From Actinomycetes bacterium (GTDB taxonomy: Bacteria; Actinomycetota; Acidimicrobiia; Acidimicrobiales; Microtrichaceae), in assembly GCA_029782335.1 (NCBI GenBank), contig JAKOVA010000072.1:1-35102 (forward strand): DNA of 35,102 bases, read 5' to 3'. Positions 16,334 to 28,274 of the stretch are shown here, in pieces. The notes beneath the pieces are model-generated. The model saw nothing but the letters and a program-made list of their open reading frames with translations. It had not been told where the DNA came from and did no database searches. The translations under genes were made by a program, and so were the position numbers. Numbering within the stretch: the first letter of the stretch is position 1; every line of letters begins with the position of its first letter.

Positions 16334-17162
16334 CTACCTCGCCACCGGCTCGAGCGATGTGAGATCACCCAGGTAGGCGAGCGACAGCCGATCGATCGTC
16401 CCGTCGTCGTGCATCCGGCGAATGGCACGATCGACACACGTCCGGAGCTTCGAGGCCTTCGGGATCGCGGCGACGAAGGGCACCGTCGGCGCCCGGAGCC
16501 GGCCAACGATCGTCGCTCCCGCGAGGGGGCCGCCGTTGACCGCCCCGAGGGCGACAGAAGACTCCATGACCACGGCGTCGAGCGAACCGGCCGCGAACGC
16601 GGCCGCGGCTGCGTCCGCGTCGGGAAGTGCGGTCGGCGATCCACTCAACGCGAGCTTCGACACGAGCACCGCCGGATCCACGACGTCTCCCACCAGACCC
16701 AACCGCGCCGACGCAAGGCTCGCTTCGGTCGTCACGTTGGACCCAGCGGGGATCACCAGCGCCAGGCCGGAGGTGACGTACGCGACGCTCGAGACGGTCC
16801 CCGGGGGCAGGGTCGCAGCGGCGAACTGGTTGATCTCCAGATCGAACCCTGCCGCTGGTGATCCGTCTTCGCGAGAAACCCACGCCACCTTCCCGGGGGC
16901 GTAGCCGAGTTCACCGGCGAGGGCGTAGGCCACCTCGCTCTCGAAGCCCTTGCCGCTCGACGGCTCATCCTCGAACCACGGCGCCCGCGCTTGGGGCCCT
17001 GTCGCGACGGTCAGGCGACCGCGCGCAACACCCTGCGCCGCGCACGGCACCTTCGCCCCGGACCGCGGTTTCGGTGCGTCGTCGGAGCACCCGGCAACAA
17101 CGGTCGCTCCCAGCGCCAATGCGGCGACGCTGATCCCCAGCCGCTGGAGGCGTCGAGGCGAC

Positions 17163-17179
<17 letters not shown>
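16334..17179 (-). CDS. Extracellular solute-binding lipoprotein (family 3 type)
   Basis: 281 aa. The signal peptide ends at lipobox VAGC with Cys31. The mature protein resembles amino-acid-type periplasmic binding proteins: RLTVATGPQARAPW at the start, GFESEVAYALAGELGY, a central AFAAGSLDAVVMESSVALG and FVAAIPKASKLRTCVDRAIRRMHDDGTIDRLSLAYLGD at the end. The last block is the family-3 signature for a helix that closes the ligand cleft. No permease or ATPase gene is adjacent, so it is an orphan binding protein or a sensor. The start at 17179 lies inside the end of the MBL gene (17-bp overlap), which implies one transcript. It ends 8 bp from the convergent mmsA stop. Confidence 0.8.
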
Positions 17180-19936
<2,757 letters not shown>

Positions 19937-19939
19937 CCC

Positions 19940-19969
19940 ACCGCCGCATCCCGGTCCGCCGGCGGCGGT
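19940..19969. terminator. Hairpin between leuA and the convergent small gene
   Basis: ACCGCCG (19940-19946) pairs with CGGCGGT (19963-19969), 3 bp after the leuA stop. CTTGG follows on the plus strand, so only a weak T content supports termination. Confidence 0.5.
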
Positions 19970-19979
19970 CTTGGCCGCG

Positions 19980-20414
19980 TCAGGCGGGCGGCGGTGTGCA
20001 ACGCCAGCCGCGGCGCTCGAGTTCGCTCACGAGGAGATCTGCGGGCATCGCGGAGACCAACGCTTCGCGTTGCGCAGCCATGCGCTCTTCGGCACGGCTC
20101 GCACGCGCAGCGGCCGCCACATCACGACGCGACGGCCTCGCAGGCTCGAAAGGGTCGTCCTCGCCGACGCCGTGCTGCATCTCGTCGTCCGCATCGATCG
20201 CCTCGGGGTCGGGGACGTCGACGCCGTTGACGAGCTGATCGATCAGCCGCGACGCCTCGAACTTGGTGAAGCGGCCCCCGGCCTGACGCTGGGTGAGACC
20301 GAAGGCATGACGCGCCTCACGGAAGGTCTCGTAGCCCGCATCCGCGAGCAGCGAGGTCAGATACGCGAGCTGACGCGGTGACGCCGGTGGGCCGCTCGAT
20401 GCACCGAACGCCAC
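19980..20414 (-). CDS. Hypothetical protein with a small helical domain
   Basis: 144 aa, GTG start at 20414, four bases after the stop of the preceding gene. The N-terminal part, ASPRQLAYLTSLLADAGYET then GLTQRQAGGRFTKFEASRLIDQLV, looks like the compact helical unit seen in DUF3072-like and phage-associated actinobacterial proteins. There it reads as two helices around a conserved TK-x-EAS-x-x-ID motif; this likeness is from memory of the pattern. An acidic linker (about 66-90) and a basic, Ala/Arg-rich helix follow. No membrane segment. It is the last gene of the helicase operon, so a role with nucleic acid or with the helicase is possible but unproven. Confidence 0.65.
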   Translation of the reverse strand: MAFGASSGPPASPRQLAYLTSLLADAGYETFREARHAFGLTQRQAGGRFTKFEASRLIDQLVNGVDVPDPEAIDADDEMQHGVGEDDPFEPARPSRRDVAAAARASRAEERMAAQREALVSAMPADLLVSELERRGWRCTPPPA

Positions 20415-20418
20415 GGCG

Positions 20419-20697
20419 TCACTCGTCGTCGGAGTGGTCGAGGAGTCCGACCGAGTCGGCCAGCGCCGTCGCCAACATCGCGGCGCGGGTGTAGATCACC
20501 TCGAAGGTCGCCTCGGCCGCTTCGTGATTGGCGTGGATCGGCAGGCGCCCCAGCGACCGCACCATTGCTGATGGCAACTCGGAGACCACGACGGGCTCCG
20601 GCTCCTCGTAGGTGTGGTCTCGACCCCAGAACTCGACCGCGGCAGCGGTGTTGTTTCGCCGTTGTGATGCCTTGCGGCGCCGCCTGCCCCCGCTCAT
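20419..20697 (-). CDS. Hypothetical 92-aa protein in helicase operon
   Basis: Starts with the ATG whose last bases overlap the helicase stop (ATGA), so it is translationally coupled. A strongly basic N-terminus (GRRRRKASQRR) could contact nucleic acid. The rest is a mixed alpha/beta segment with HANHEAAEATFEVIYTRAAMLATALADSVGLLDH, which looks like one or two long helices. It is not recognised. The tight coupling downstream of a large SNF2 ATPase suggests a subunit or accessory factor, which is inference. Confidence 0.65.
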   Translation of the reverse strand: MSGGRRRRKASQRRNNTAAAVEFWGRDHTYEEPEPVVVSELPSAMVRSLGRLPIHANHEAAEATFEVIYTRAAMLATALADSVGLLDHSDDE

Positions 20698-23600
20698 GAC
20701 GCCACCAGTTCCAGCTCGTCCACGGTGTCACCGGCGAGGTCTTCGGTCAGCAGCGTCTCGGGTCGGATCCCCAGCGCCATCCGAAGCTGATCGGTGTCGA
20801 GATCGGCGAGCGACGACGACTTCGGCAGCACCATGTCGGCGATCCGCCGCTTGCCTTCCACCACTTCCTCGACACGTTCGTCGACCGTGCCGGGACACAC
20901 GAGCCGGTGACAGATGACAGTCTTGGTCTGGCCGATCCGCCAGGCTCGGTCACGGGCCTGGTCTTCGACCGCGGGGTTCCACCAACGATCGAAGAGCACC
21001 ACATGGCTCGCATTGGTCAGGTTCAGTCCGGTACCGCCGGCCTTGAGTGACAACACCAGTGCTCCCGGGCCCTCGAGTTGTTGGAACTCCGCGATGATCT
21101 GATCGCGGATCCCTCGAGACAACCCGCCGTGGTAGCAGGCCACCGGCGTCCCGGTCCGGGCGGTGAGGTGGTCAGCGAGTTGCTGGCCCCATTCCGCGAA
21201 GTGGGTGAAGACGAGCACCCGCTCGTCGGCCTCGAACACCGACTCGACGATCTCCTCGAGACGGGCCAGCTTGCCCGACCGGCCGTCGAGTGGCCGATCG
21301 TCGTGCTGGTAGGCGGCCGGGTGGTTGCAGATCTGTTTGAGGGCCGTGATTGCGGCGAGGATCTGCCCCTTCTTGGGGGCCTCGCCAACCTCGACCGCAG
21401 TGCCGGTGACCAGCTTGTCGAGCACCGCCTGATAGAGCCCCACCTGCTCGGGGGTCATCGCACAGTGGTCGAGTTGATCGATGCGATCCGGGAGTTCCGC
21501 AGCGATCGCCGGCTCGGCCTTCGTACGACGGAACACCAGAATCCCGTTGAGGGCGCGCATCGCGTCTTCTGCCTGCAGCTTGCCCGTCGACGCGTCACCG
21601 GAGAGATTGGCGATGAAGGCGGGTCGAGCACCGACCAGGCCGGGATTCGTGAAGTCCAGCAGGGCCCATAGGTCCCCGAGACCATTCTCGATCGGCGTGC
21701 CCGTGAGGCAGATCCGAGTTCGCGATGGGATACGGCGAAGTTGTTGGGAGGTCTCGTTGGCGGGGTTCTTGATCGCCTGCGCCTCGTCGAGAACCACCGC
21801 CCCCCACTCGATCCCTTCGATGTCGTCGATGTCGCGAACGGCGGTGCCGTAGGTGGTGATGACGACATCGGCTCGGCCCGCTTGGCGAGCCAGTTGCTCG
21901 CCCTCGGCACGCGATGCGCCATGGTGAACCACCACCCGCAGGCCCGGGACGAACCGTGCCGCTTCCGCCGCCCAGTTCCCGACGACCGCAGGAGGGGCGA
22001 TCACCAACGCGGGCCCGACGCCCTCACGGCCCGATGCCGCGAGCAGGTGCGCCAGCATCGTCGGGGTCTTGCCGAGACCCATGTCGAGCGCGAGGCATCC
22101 GCCCAGACCAACCGAGTCGAGGAACCCGAGCCATGCGAGCGCCTCGGCCTGGTAGCTGCGCAGTTCGCCCGCGAAACCCTCGGGAGCTCCGGCCGGCTCC
22201 GCGGACACGGACTCGGCTCGGGCGAGCAGATCCGCGGCCCACGAGTCGCCCCCGATCGAGATACCGCCCGCGAGCGGAGACCCTTCGAGCCCCAACGCCA
22301 GCCGCAACATCTCGGCGCCGGTCAGTTTGGTGTTGTCCGCCCGCTCCGCGAGGGCCGCGGCGGCCTCCTTCAGGTCGGCCTGATCGACCGCGACCCACTT
22401 GCCGCCCGAACGGATCAGCGGACGAGCCTCCCGAGCGAGCCGAGCGATGTCCGCGGCGCTCAACTCCACATCGTCGAAGAGCGCCGACCACCGCACGTTC
22501 GCGAGCTGGTTGGCACCCGCCGCGGACGGCCCGCCACCTTCGGCGAACACCCGCAGCGATGCGGTGGCCTTCTTCCGCGAGAGCGCCGGCACCCGAACGT
22601 CGAAACCGGCAGCCGTCAGCAACGGCCCGGTGACCGTCATCAGTTCCCACGCCTCGGCCTGGGACAACACGACCTGTCCTCGCCGCATCCCGCCGGGCCG
22701 CAGCAGCACCGGCAACGCGCGCTCCAGACGCGTCATCTCGGCGTCGATGTCACGCCCCTTGGTCGCGACGTGCGCAATCGCTTCCTCGACCGAAACCAGC
22801 GTCCCTTCCTCGACCGGAACGAGCACGGCGAGGTGCCAGGCGTCTCCGCTGTCGGGCGGATCGAGTTGCACGATCAGGTGCGGGTGGTTGCCGGTGACCG
22901 GGGATGCCCACTTCTCGATCCGAGCGACCGTCTCACCGCCTGCTCGGGTCGGAGCGTTGAACGACGTGCCGTCCAGGCGTGCCAGATACGCCTCGGCGAC
23001 GTCGGCGGCGTTGCGCGCCTCGGGTGGCGGTGCGGGAACCTCGACTCGTCGTGCGGCGTCGCGGCCGATGGCGTCGATCATGCCGGTGAGCGCCGAGCGG
23101 GTCACCGCGCGCGGATCGGCCTTGGGTTCGCGGGCCAGCACCGACTGCGGCATCAAGGCGGCGAGCGACTTCAAGCGACGCTGGTCGACGAGCGCTGGGG
23201 TCCAGCGGACCGAGTACGACCCGACGCCGTCGGTGCCACCTTTGCCCCGCTTTCGTTGACGCAGCAACGGAACCATCGCGCCACGGGCTGCCGACTCCAC
23301 TGCCCACAGCGCAACCTGACCCAACCAGCGAACACTGTGGCCGACCTCGCCGACGCCCTGGCCGGCGCCGGCGGCAACCAACCATCCGAGAATGTCGCCG
23401 ACGGCGATCCCCCACGCCGGAGCATGACTGCCGTCGGGAAGCGCGATGGTTCCGTGCCGGGTCCAGCCCCCGGCGGGAGCGCCCGCGGCCGCAAGCATGG
23501 CGACGACCTCGTCCGGAGATGCCGGGGCGTTGCCAGGTCCGCCCGCCCACGCGACGACACGGCCCGGCTCCCAGGAGACCTCAACGCGGAGCGGTCCGGG

Positions 23601-24134
23601 TTCGATGTCGACCTGCGCGGTGTCCTCTGCCGCTTCGAGCTGCTCCACCTCGGGCTCGTCGACCTCACCGGTCAATCGTTCCCATGCGGCAGCCAGGCAA
23701 CGCTGCTCCTCACGGAGATCGGTGAGCACCTGCTGGGCCGCGTCGCCACCCCGCGTGCGCGCGTGGTCGACCGCCGAATCGACGTCGACGAGCAGTCGAT
23801 GCAACGTCCGCCGCCACAACTGGGGATCGGCGGCGAGCGCCGCGAGTTGATCAGGTGTCGCCGAGCCGTCCGCCTCTGCACCGACCCACAGGTCGAACTG
23901 CCAGGACGGAACCGTCGGAGAATGAGTCGTGCCGATGATGCACTCCGCTGTTGGGATCCGGCCGACGTGTGGTCGTCGGATCGTTGGAGAATCGAGGGGG
24001 AGAGTCGCGATGGCATCCAAGGGGATGCGGGAGCGTTGCCGGTGCCACCCTCCTGCGCTTCGTTCGGCGTCCTCGACGCGAACGAACGTCCACCGCTCGT
24101 TGCAGTGTATCGCCCGTTCCAACCCGGATTGCAA
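20694..24134 (-). CDS. SNF2-family DEAD/DEAH helicase-like ATPase
   Basis: About 1100 aa, depending on start. The N-terminal 600 residues form the SNF2-associated region typical of large bacterial SNF2 proteins. The motor follows: DMGLGKT (Asp684 onward, Walker A), DEAQ (Asp783, Walker B) and LTGTPIENGLGDLWALLDF. The second RecA lobe contains LVFTHFAEWGQQLADHL, LSLKAGGTGLNLT, DRWWNPAVEDQARDRAWRIGQ and a final DERVEEVVEGKRRIAD block. Such enzymes move double-stranded DNA or displace RNA polymerase or other proteins, with no strand separation expected. The start is uncertain. The listed TTG at 24134 is the furthest open codon, while the conserved fold seems to begin near GTTHSPTVPSWQFDLW, where no in-frame ATG or GTG is visible. 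First gene of a three-gene operon. Confidence 0.88.
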   Translation of the reverse strand: MQSGLERAIHCNERWTFVRVEDAERSAGGWHRQRSRIPLDAIATLPLDSPTIRRPHVGRIPTAECIIGTTHSPTVPSWQFDLWVGAEADGSATPDQLAALAADPQLWRRTLHRLLVDVDSAVDHARTRGGDAAQQVLTDLREEQRCLAAAWERLTGEVDEPEVEQLEAAEDTAQVDIEPGPLRVEVSWEPGRVVAWAGGPGNAPASPDEVVAMLAAAGAPAGGWTRHGTIALPDGSHAPAWGIAVGDILGWLVAAGAGQGVGEVGHSVRWLGQVALWAVESAARGAMVPLLRQRKRGKGGTDGVGSYSVRWTPALVDQRRLKSLAALMPQSVLAREPKADPRAVTRSALTGMIDAIGRDAARRVEVPAPPPEARNAADVAEAYLARLDGTSFNAPTRAGGETVARIEKWASPVTGNHPHLIVQLDPPDSGDAWHLAVLVPVEEGTLVSVEEAIAHVATKGRDIDAEMTRLERALPVLLRPGGMRRGQVVLSQAEAWELMTVTGPLLTAAGFDVRVPALSRKKATASLRVFAEGGGPSAAGANQLANVRWSALFDDVELSAADIARLAREARPLIRSGGKWVAVDQADLKEAAAALAERADNTKLTGAEMLRLALGLEGSPLAGGISIGGDSWAADLLARAESVSAEPAGAPEGFAGELRSYQAEALAWLGFLDSVGLGGCLALDMGLGKTPTMLAHLLAASGREGVGPALVIAPPAVVGNWAAEAARFVPGLRVVVHHGASRAEGEQLARQAGRADVVITTYGTAVRDIDDIEGIEWGAVVLDEAQAIKNPANETSQQLRRIPSRTRICLTGTPIENGLGDLWALLDFTNPGLVGARPAFIANLSGDASTGKLQAEDAMRALNGILVFRRTKAEPAIAAELPDRIDQLDHCAMTPEQVGLYQAVLDKLVTGTAVEVGEAPKKGQILAAITALKQICNHPAAYQHDDRPLDGRSGKLARLEEIVESVFEADERVLVFTHFAEWGQQLADHLTARTGTPVACYHGGLSRGIRDQIIAEFQQLEGPGALVLSLKAGGTGLNLTNASHVVLFDRWWNPAVEDQARDRAWRIGQTKTVICHRLVCPGTVDERVEEVVEGKRRIADMVLPKSSSLADLDTDQLRMALGIRPETLLTEDLAGDTVDELELVAS
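24104..24109 (-). promoter_or_regulatory. Possible -10 box TACACT near the helicase start
   Basis: TANNNT on the minus strand inside the listed 5' end of the helicase frame. If used, the RNA starts near 24097 and the true start codon lies downstream, perhaps the TTG in the RIPLDAIA segment. Confidence 0.3.
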
Positions 24135-24167
24135 CGACCCCGTTGCCGTCTGCCTCCGCTCGGTTGA

Positions 24168-24935
24168 CTATCGGTTGGGCTCCCAACGGAACCGGATCAA
24201 CGACACCACGAGTCCGATCACGCCCCACAACGCCATCATGGCGAGATCACCCCATCGGAGTCCTGAGCCTCGGATGGTCGGATCGAAAACGGCGACCATT
24301 CCACGAATGAGCGCCCGGACGGGAAACACGGCCGCGATCCGTCCGATGACCGAGTCGTCAGCCACCTTGCCGAACGTTCCCGAGATGAACAACAGCGGGA
24401 ACAGGACGAAGTTGATGATCGCCGGCGCCGCGTCCTCGTTGGGGACGAAGGTCGACACCATGATGCCCAGCGTCGAGAAGCAGAACGCCCCCACAACCAC
24501 CACCGCCGCCAGCGCGGCGTACCGGCCTTCCCACCGAACGTCGTAGGCAATGAGGCCCGTGGCGACCACCAGCGAGCACAGGATGGCGCCGACCACCAGC
24601 ACATTGCCGACGATGCCTCCCAGGTACGCGATCGGGTGCAGCGGAGTACCTCTGGTGCGCTTGAGCAGCCCCATGTCACGGCGGATCGAGATCGTGAAGG
24701 CCAGATTCGTGTAGCAGGCGGAGATCAACCCGAAGCCCAAGATCGCGGGGACGTAGTACTGAGCGAACTTCACCGTTCCGCTCCCGAGGTGAATCCGGGC
24801 GTTGCCGTTGATCGCCATGAACACCACGAGGAACACCAGCGGAAAGCCGAAGGTGAAGCTCGCGGACGCCGGGTTCCGCCAGTACATGCGCTGCTCCCAG
24901 CCGACCTGACGCACCCCGTCAGCGAGGTTGCTCAT
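24168..24935 (-). CDS. ABC-2 type exporter permease, DrrB-like
   Basis: 255 aa with six predicted membrane helices. MYWRNPASASFTFGFPLVFLVVF is the first. A conserved cytoplasmic loop RRDMGLLKRTRGTPLHP, typical of DrrB/ABC2_membrane permeases, follows helix 2. The last helices contain VLFPLLFISGTFG and ALWGVIGLVVSLI. It forms the membrane channel with the upstream ATPase. The start overlaps the ATPase stop by 4 bp. Family members export antibiotics or lipids; the cargo is unknown. It ends 33 bp before the listed helicase start on the same strand. Confidence 0.9.
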   Translation of the reverse strand: MSNLADGVRQVGWEQRMYWRNPASASFTFGFPLVFLVVFMAINGNARIHLGSGTVKFAQYYVPAILGFGLISACYTNLAFTISIRRDMGLLKRTRGTPLHPIAYLGGIVGNVLVVGAILCSLVVATGLIAYDVRWEGRYAALAAVVVVGAFCFSTLGIMVSTFVPNEDAAPAIINFVLFPLLFISGTFGKVADDSVIGRIAAVFPVRALIRGMVAVFDPTIRGSGLRWGDLAMMALWGVIGLVVSLIRFRWEPNR

Positions 24936-25867
24936 CGTGACCCTCCCCCAACTGTGGCGTCGGTCGGCTCCTCGGTGGCGTGTTCACCCACCAAGGCGAG
25001 ATACACGTCCTCGAGCGACGGTGGTGTCACCTCGAGTTCTCGCAGTTCGATACCGCGTTGCAGCGCCCACCCCGTGAGTTCGTGCAGCAGCGCGGTCACG
25101 TGACGAGCGCGGACGACGACGCGGTCACCGTCGATCGACGCATCGACCGGAAGGGCGGCCGCATCGACGCCGTCGGGCCGACGGAACGACACACGCACCT
25201 CGGCGTCGTCACGCCCGCCGAGGGACGCCGGCGTGCCCTCCGCCACGATCTCCCCCGCCGCGATGACGATGATCCGATCCGCCAGTGCCTGCGCTTCGTC
25301 CATGTAATGGGTGGTCAGCAGCACCGTCTTGCCAAGCGCCGTGAGGTTGCGGACCACGTCCCACGCCTGTCGACGCGCCGAGGGGTCGAAACCCGTGGTG
25401 GGCTCGTCGAGGAACAGAAGCTCCGGATCGCCGATGAGGCCGAGACCCACATCGAGGCGGCGTTGTTGGCCACCCGAGAGCTGCTTGACCCTTGACGCGG
25501 CTTTCGCGGCGAGACCGACCAACGCGATCACCTCGTCCACGTCACGGGGATGCGGGTAGTACCCGGCGTGCATCTGGAGGATCTCGCGAACGGTCAGGTA
25601 TCGGTCGATCCCACATTCCTGGAGCACGATGCCGATCCGTCGCCGGAGCTCGGCGCCACCCTGTTGCGGGTCCATCCCCAAGACGCTGCACTCGCCGCCG
25701 TCTCGCTCGCGGTAGCCCTCGAGGATTTCGACGGTCGTCGTCTTGCCCGCGCCGTTCGGGCCCAACACGGCGAGCACCTCACCCTCCTCGACGGTGAAGC
25801 TGATACCGCGAACTGCCTCGAACTCGCCGTAGCGCTTGCGTAACCCACGGACCTCGATCGCCGTCAT
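24932..25867 (-). CDS. ABC exporter ATP-binding protein, DrrA-like
   Basis: 311 aa. Walker A GPNGAGKTTT (about residue 36), Q-loop QECGIDRY, signature QLSGGQQRRLDVGLGLI, Walker B LLFLDEPTTGFDP and switch TTHYMDEAQ are all intact. A C-terminal domain of about 90 residues after the ATPase core is typical of drug and daunorubicin-type exporters and helps dimerisation. The ATG at 25867 is followed by the permease in an ATGA overlap. No TANNNT box is evident before the start; GGAAGCGAG lies about 9 nt upstream as a weak ribosome site. Confidence 0.92.
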   Translation of the reverse strand: MTAIEVRGLRKRYGEFEAVRGISFTVEEGEVLAVLGPNGAGKTTTVEILEGYRERDGGECSVLGMDPQQGGAELRRRIGIVLQECGIDRYLTVREILQMHAGYYPHPRDVDEVIALVGLAAKAASRVKQLSGGQQRRLDVGLGLIGDPELLFLDEPTTGFDPSARRQAWDVVRNLTALGKTVLLTTHYMDEAQALADRIIVIAAGEIVAEGTPASLGGRDDAEVRVSFRRPDGVDAAALPVDASIDGDRVVVRARHVTALLHELTGWALQRGIELRELEVTPPSLEDVYLALVGEHATEEPTDATVGGGSR

Positions 25868-25925
25868 CAGTGTGCTCGCTTCCGGAGTGAATCTGCCGAC
25901 GGCGACCGTTTCTACACCTGGGCCT

Positions 25926-25938
25926 CGACACGGTGTCG
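25926..25938. promoter_or_regulatory. CGACAC-G-GTGTCG palindrome upstream of the metal exporter
   Basis: Perfect 13-bp dyad 18 bp before the -10 box of the CDF gene, in the gap between divergent genes. It is a plausible operator, but too short to identify a regulator. Confidence 0.3.
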
Positions 25939-25955
25939 CCGCGGACCGCGGGGCG

Positions 25956-25961
25956 TAACCT
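25956..25961 (+). promoter_or_regulatory. -10 box TAACCT for the CDF gene
   Basis: TANNNT, 7-nt spacer to the ATG at 25969. It sets the start against the upstream GTG at 25933. Confidence 0.65.
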
Positions 25962-25968
25962 CAAGACC

Positions 25969-26994
25969 ATGTCCGGCGTCGTGTCAGCCGACGGCGAGCG
26001 CCACCGCGATCTCGCCCGCGCCCGTGACGCCGCAGACGCGGCACGGTCCCGGCGCCTCGCCGTCGCCTTGGTCCTGAACATCGGCGTTGTGGTCGCGCAG
26101 GTCGCGGTCGGGCTCGCCGCGAACTCCATCGGTCTGCTCTCCGACGCCGGCCACAATCTCACCGACGTCGCAGCATTGGCCTTGTCGTTGTTCGCCGTGC
26201 GGCTCGCCGCACGGACTCCGACGGCGCGGCGAAGCTTCGGCTGGCACCGCGGAACGATCCTCGCCGCGCAAGCGAACGCCGCGATGATCCTGGTGCTCAG
26301 TGTCGGCATCGTCGTGGAGTCGGCGCGCCGACTCGGCGATCCGCCCGAGGTCAACGGCTTGCTCGTGATCATCGTTGCGATGATCGGCTTCGTGGTGAAC
26401 GCCGGCGCTGCGGCGGTGCTGGCAGAACGACACGACCACGCTCACGGCGCCGACCACGGCCACGGCCACGATCTGAACGTGCGCTCCGCGATGCTCCACC
26501 TCGTCTCTGATGCAGCCGCGTCCCTCGGCGTCGCAGCGGCGGGTCTCGTCATCCTGGCGACCGGGGGTTGGGACTGGCTCGATCCTGCCGTGTCGATCGC
26601 CATCGCGCTCGCGATCGCCTGGCACGCCTGGACGCTGCTCCGCTCCGCGAACGCCGTGCTGCTGGAGGGAACTCCCGAAGGAATCGACCCGCTGCACCTG
26701 TCACGAACGATGACCGAGGTGGACGGCGTCGAGGCGGTCCACGACCTGCACGTCTGGAGTCTCTCGAGCCAGCGCCTCGCCCTCTCGGCCCACGTCGTCG
26801 TCGACGGTCATCCGACGCTCGAAGAGGCGCAGGTGGTCGGCGCTCGAGTCCGCCGTCACCTCGCCGAGTCGTTCGGCATCGACCACGTCACCATCGAACT
26901 CGAATGCGAGGTGTGCGACGACGGCGACTCGCATTGCGTGCTCGTCGCGCTCCCCGACACCGAACCGTTCAGCGCCTCGCACCACCACCACTGA
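25969..26994 (+). CDS. Cation diffusion facilitator metal exporter (CzcD/ZitB-like)
   Basis: Proton-coupled antiporter that exports zinc or a similar divalent metal across the cytoplasmic membrane. 341 aa with six helices. Transport-site pairs are LLSDAGHNLTD in helix 2 and HLVSDAAAS in helix 5. A His-rich cytoplasmic loop (ERHDHAHGADHGHGHD) lies between helices 4 and 5. The C-terminal domain contains VHDLHVWSLSSQRLALSAHV, the usual metal-sensing ferredoxin-like fold, followed by a Cys pair (ECEVC) and a terminal HHHH. The leaderless start follows TAACCT. The 3' end overlaps the convergent methyltransferase by 26 bp. Zinc is the likeliest substrate; Co, Cd or Ni are possible. Confidence 0.93.
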   Translation: MSGVVSADGERHRDLARARDAADAARSRRLAVALVLNIGVVVAQVAVGLAANSIGLLSDAGHNLTDVAALALSLFAVRLAARTPTARRSFGWHRGTILAAQANAAMILVLSVGIVVESARRLGDPPEVNGLLVIIVAMIGFVVNAGAAAVLAERHDHAHGADHGHGHDLNVRSAMLHLVSDAAASLGVAAAGLVILATGGWDWLDPAVSIAIALAIAWHAWTLLRSANAVLLEGTPEGIDPLHLSRTMTEVDGVEAVHDLHVWSLSSQRLALSAHVVVDGHPTLEEAQVVGARVRRHLAESFGIDHVTIELECEVCDDGDSHCVLVALPDTEPFSASHHHH

Positions 26995-28231
26995 CCCGCC
27001 GCCGCACGCCCCGAAGCCGCTCGACCCTCGCGAACACCGCCGCGAGGTACTCCCCTTCGCGGAAGCCGACCGGGTGATCCGCAGCGTGGGTCGTGACGGT
27101 CGGCTCCACCAACATCGCACCGGAGTCCGCTGCGCCGTCGCGGACCGCCGCAAGCAACTCCGGCGAGGTCACGTGCGTGGAACACGATGCCTGGACCAGC
27201 GTGCCGCCATCCTCGAGGAGCCGGATCGCAGCGCGGGTCAACTCGGTGTATGCCGCGATCGCGCCCGCTGCTTGGGCAGCCCGCGATGCGAACGCCGGCG
27301 GGTCGAGAATCACCATGTCGAACATGGCCCCGCCGCGCGCGAGGTCTGCCATCACCTGGCGCGCGTCGCCGACGGTCGCGTCGTGACGACATCGCGCCAC
27401 GTTGGCTCGATCGACGTTCAGCTCGAAGTGCCGGCGGGTCGCCGCGATCGCCGGTGCAGCGATGTCGACGCTGTGCACCGACCGGGCACCACCGGCGGCG
27501 GCGTTCACGCTGAAGCCCCCGCCGCTGCAGAACACGTCGAGCACGCTTCGGCCAGCCGACCGGGCACGCACCCGCGCACGGTTGTCCCGTTGATCGAGGA
27601 ACCATCCGGTCTTCGGGCCACCGTGCACGTCGGCTTCGAACCGGAGGCCGCCCTCGAGGAACTCGACGGGTGAATCCGCCTTCGTTCCCGTCACGACCGC
27701 ACCGTCATGTGCGTCGCCGACCGACGCCACGTTGCGCGCCAGCCGCAACACGATTCGGGTCGGCTGCGCCTGGGCCCCGATGACATCGGCGATGAGTCGC
27801 AGGTGGGGAAGCCAAGCCGGGGTGTACACCTTGAGGACGACCGTGTCGCCGTATCGGTCGACGATCAGGCCGCCGAGCCCGTCGTTCTCACCGTGCACCC
27901 ACCGATAGCCGGTGGTTCGCCGCGAGCTCACCGAGGAGCGACGCTGTGCCGCGTCGGCAAGGCGTTGGGACAGCCACGTGCGGTCCAGGGTCGTTGGGGC
28001 ACCCCGGTGGAGCAGCCGCACCCGGATCGGTGACGTCGGATCGAACAGGCCGATCGCCACAAACCGGCGTCGATCGTCGAAGACGACCGCCAGGTCGCCC
28101 ACCTCGCCGTCCGGGCGAACTCGAGTCACCGACGCGTCGAAAATCCAGGGATGGCCGGCACGAACGTGGCGGAGCGCGTCGTTGGTCACGCGCACCGCTA
28201 CCCGCGGCGCCGTCGTCAGCGAGTCAGGCAC
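26969..28231 (-). CDS. RlmI-like SAM-dependent rRNA (cytosine-5) methyltransferase
   Basis: 420 aa. The N-terminal PUA-like domain (about 10-90, HVRAGHPWIFDASV) is followed by the EEHD-like linker and a Rossmann methyltransferase domain. That domain has GWFLDQRDNR, VLDVFCSGGGFSV (SAM site) and MVILDPPAFA (motif IV). A late VQASCSTHV holds the cysteine typical of the RlmI/RlmK group. E. coli RlmI makes m5C1962 in 23S rRNA, and this protein probably has the same or a neighbouring target. The GTG at 28231 is chosen with CACGCT 6 nt upstream. The frame back to 28300 would add residues outside the PUA domain. Confidence 0.88.
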   Translation of the reverse strand: MPDSLTTAPRVAVRVTNDALRHVRAGHPWIFDASVTRVRPDGEVGDLAVVFDDRRRFVAIGLFDPTSPIRVRLLHRGAPTTLDRTWLSQRLADAAQRRSSVSSRRTTGYRWVHGENDGLGGLIVDRYGDTVVLKVYTPAWLPHLRLIADVIGAQAQPTRIVLRLARNVASVGDAHDGAVVTGTKADSPVEFLEGGLRFEADVHGGPKTGWFLDQRDNRARVRARSAGRSVLDVFCSGGGFSVNAAAGGARSVHSVDIAAPAIAATRRHFELNVDRANVARCRHDATVGDARQVMADLARGGAMFDMVILDPPAFASRAAQAAGAIAAYTELTRAAIRLLEDGGTLVQASCSTHVTSPELLAAVRDGAADSGAMLVEPTVTTHAADHPVGFREGEYLAAVFARVERLRGVRRRVSGGGARR

Positions 28232-28237
28232 CGTCCC

Positions 28238-28243
28238 AGCGTG
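28238..28243 (-). promoter_or_regulatory. -10-like CACGCT for the methyltransferase
   Basis: Matches the A and T of TANNNT, 6 nt before the GTG at 28231, minus strand; leaderless arrangement. Confidence 0.4.
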
Positions 28244-28274
28244 CCACGCGAGCACTCCGGGGACCGCTCCCCGC

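Noticed and set aside
23851-24228. Separate gene opposite or upstream of the helicase N-terminus
   Set aside because: The frame overlaps the helicase in another phase on the same strand and has no family features; the helicase start is uncertain instead.
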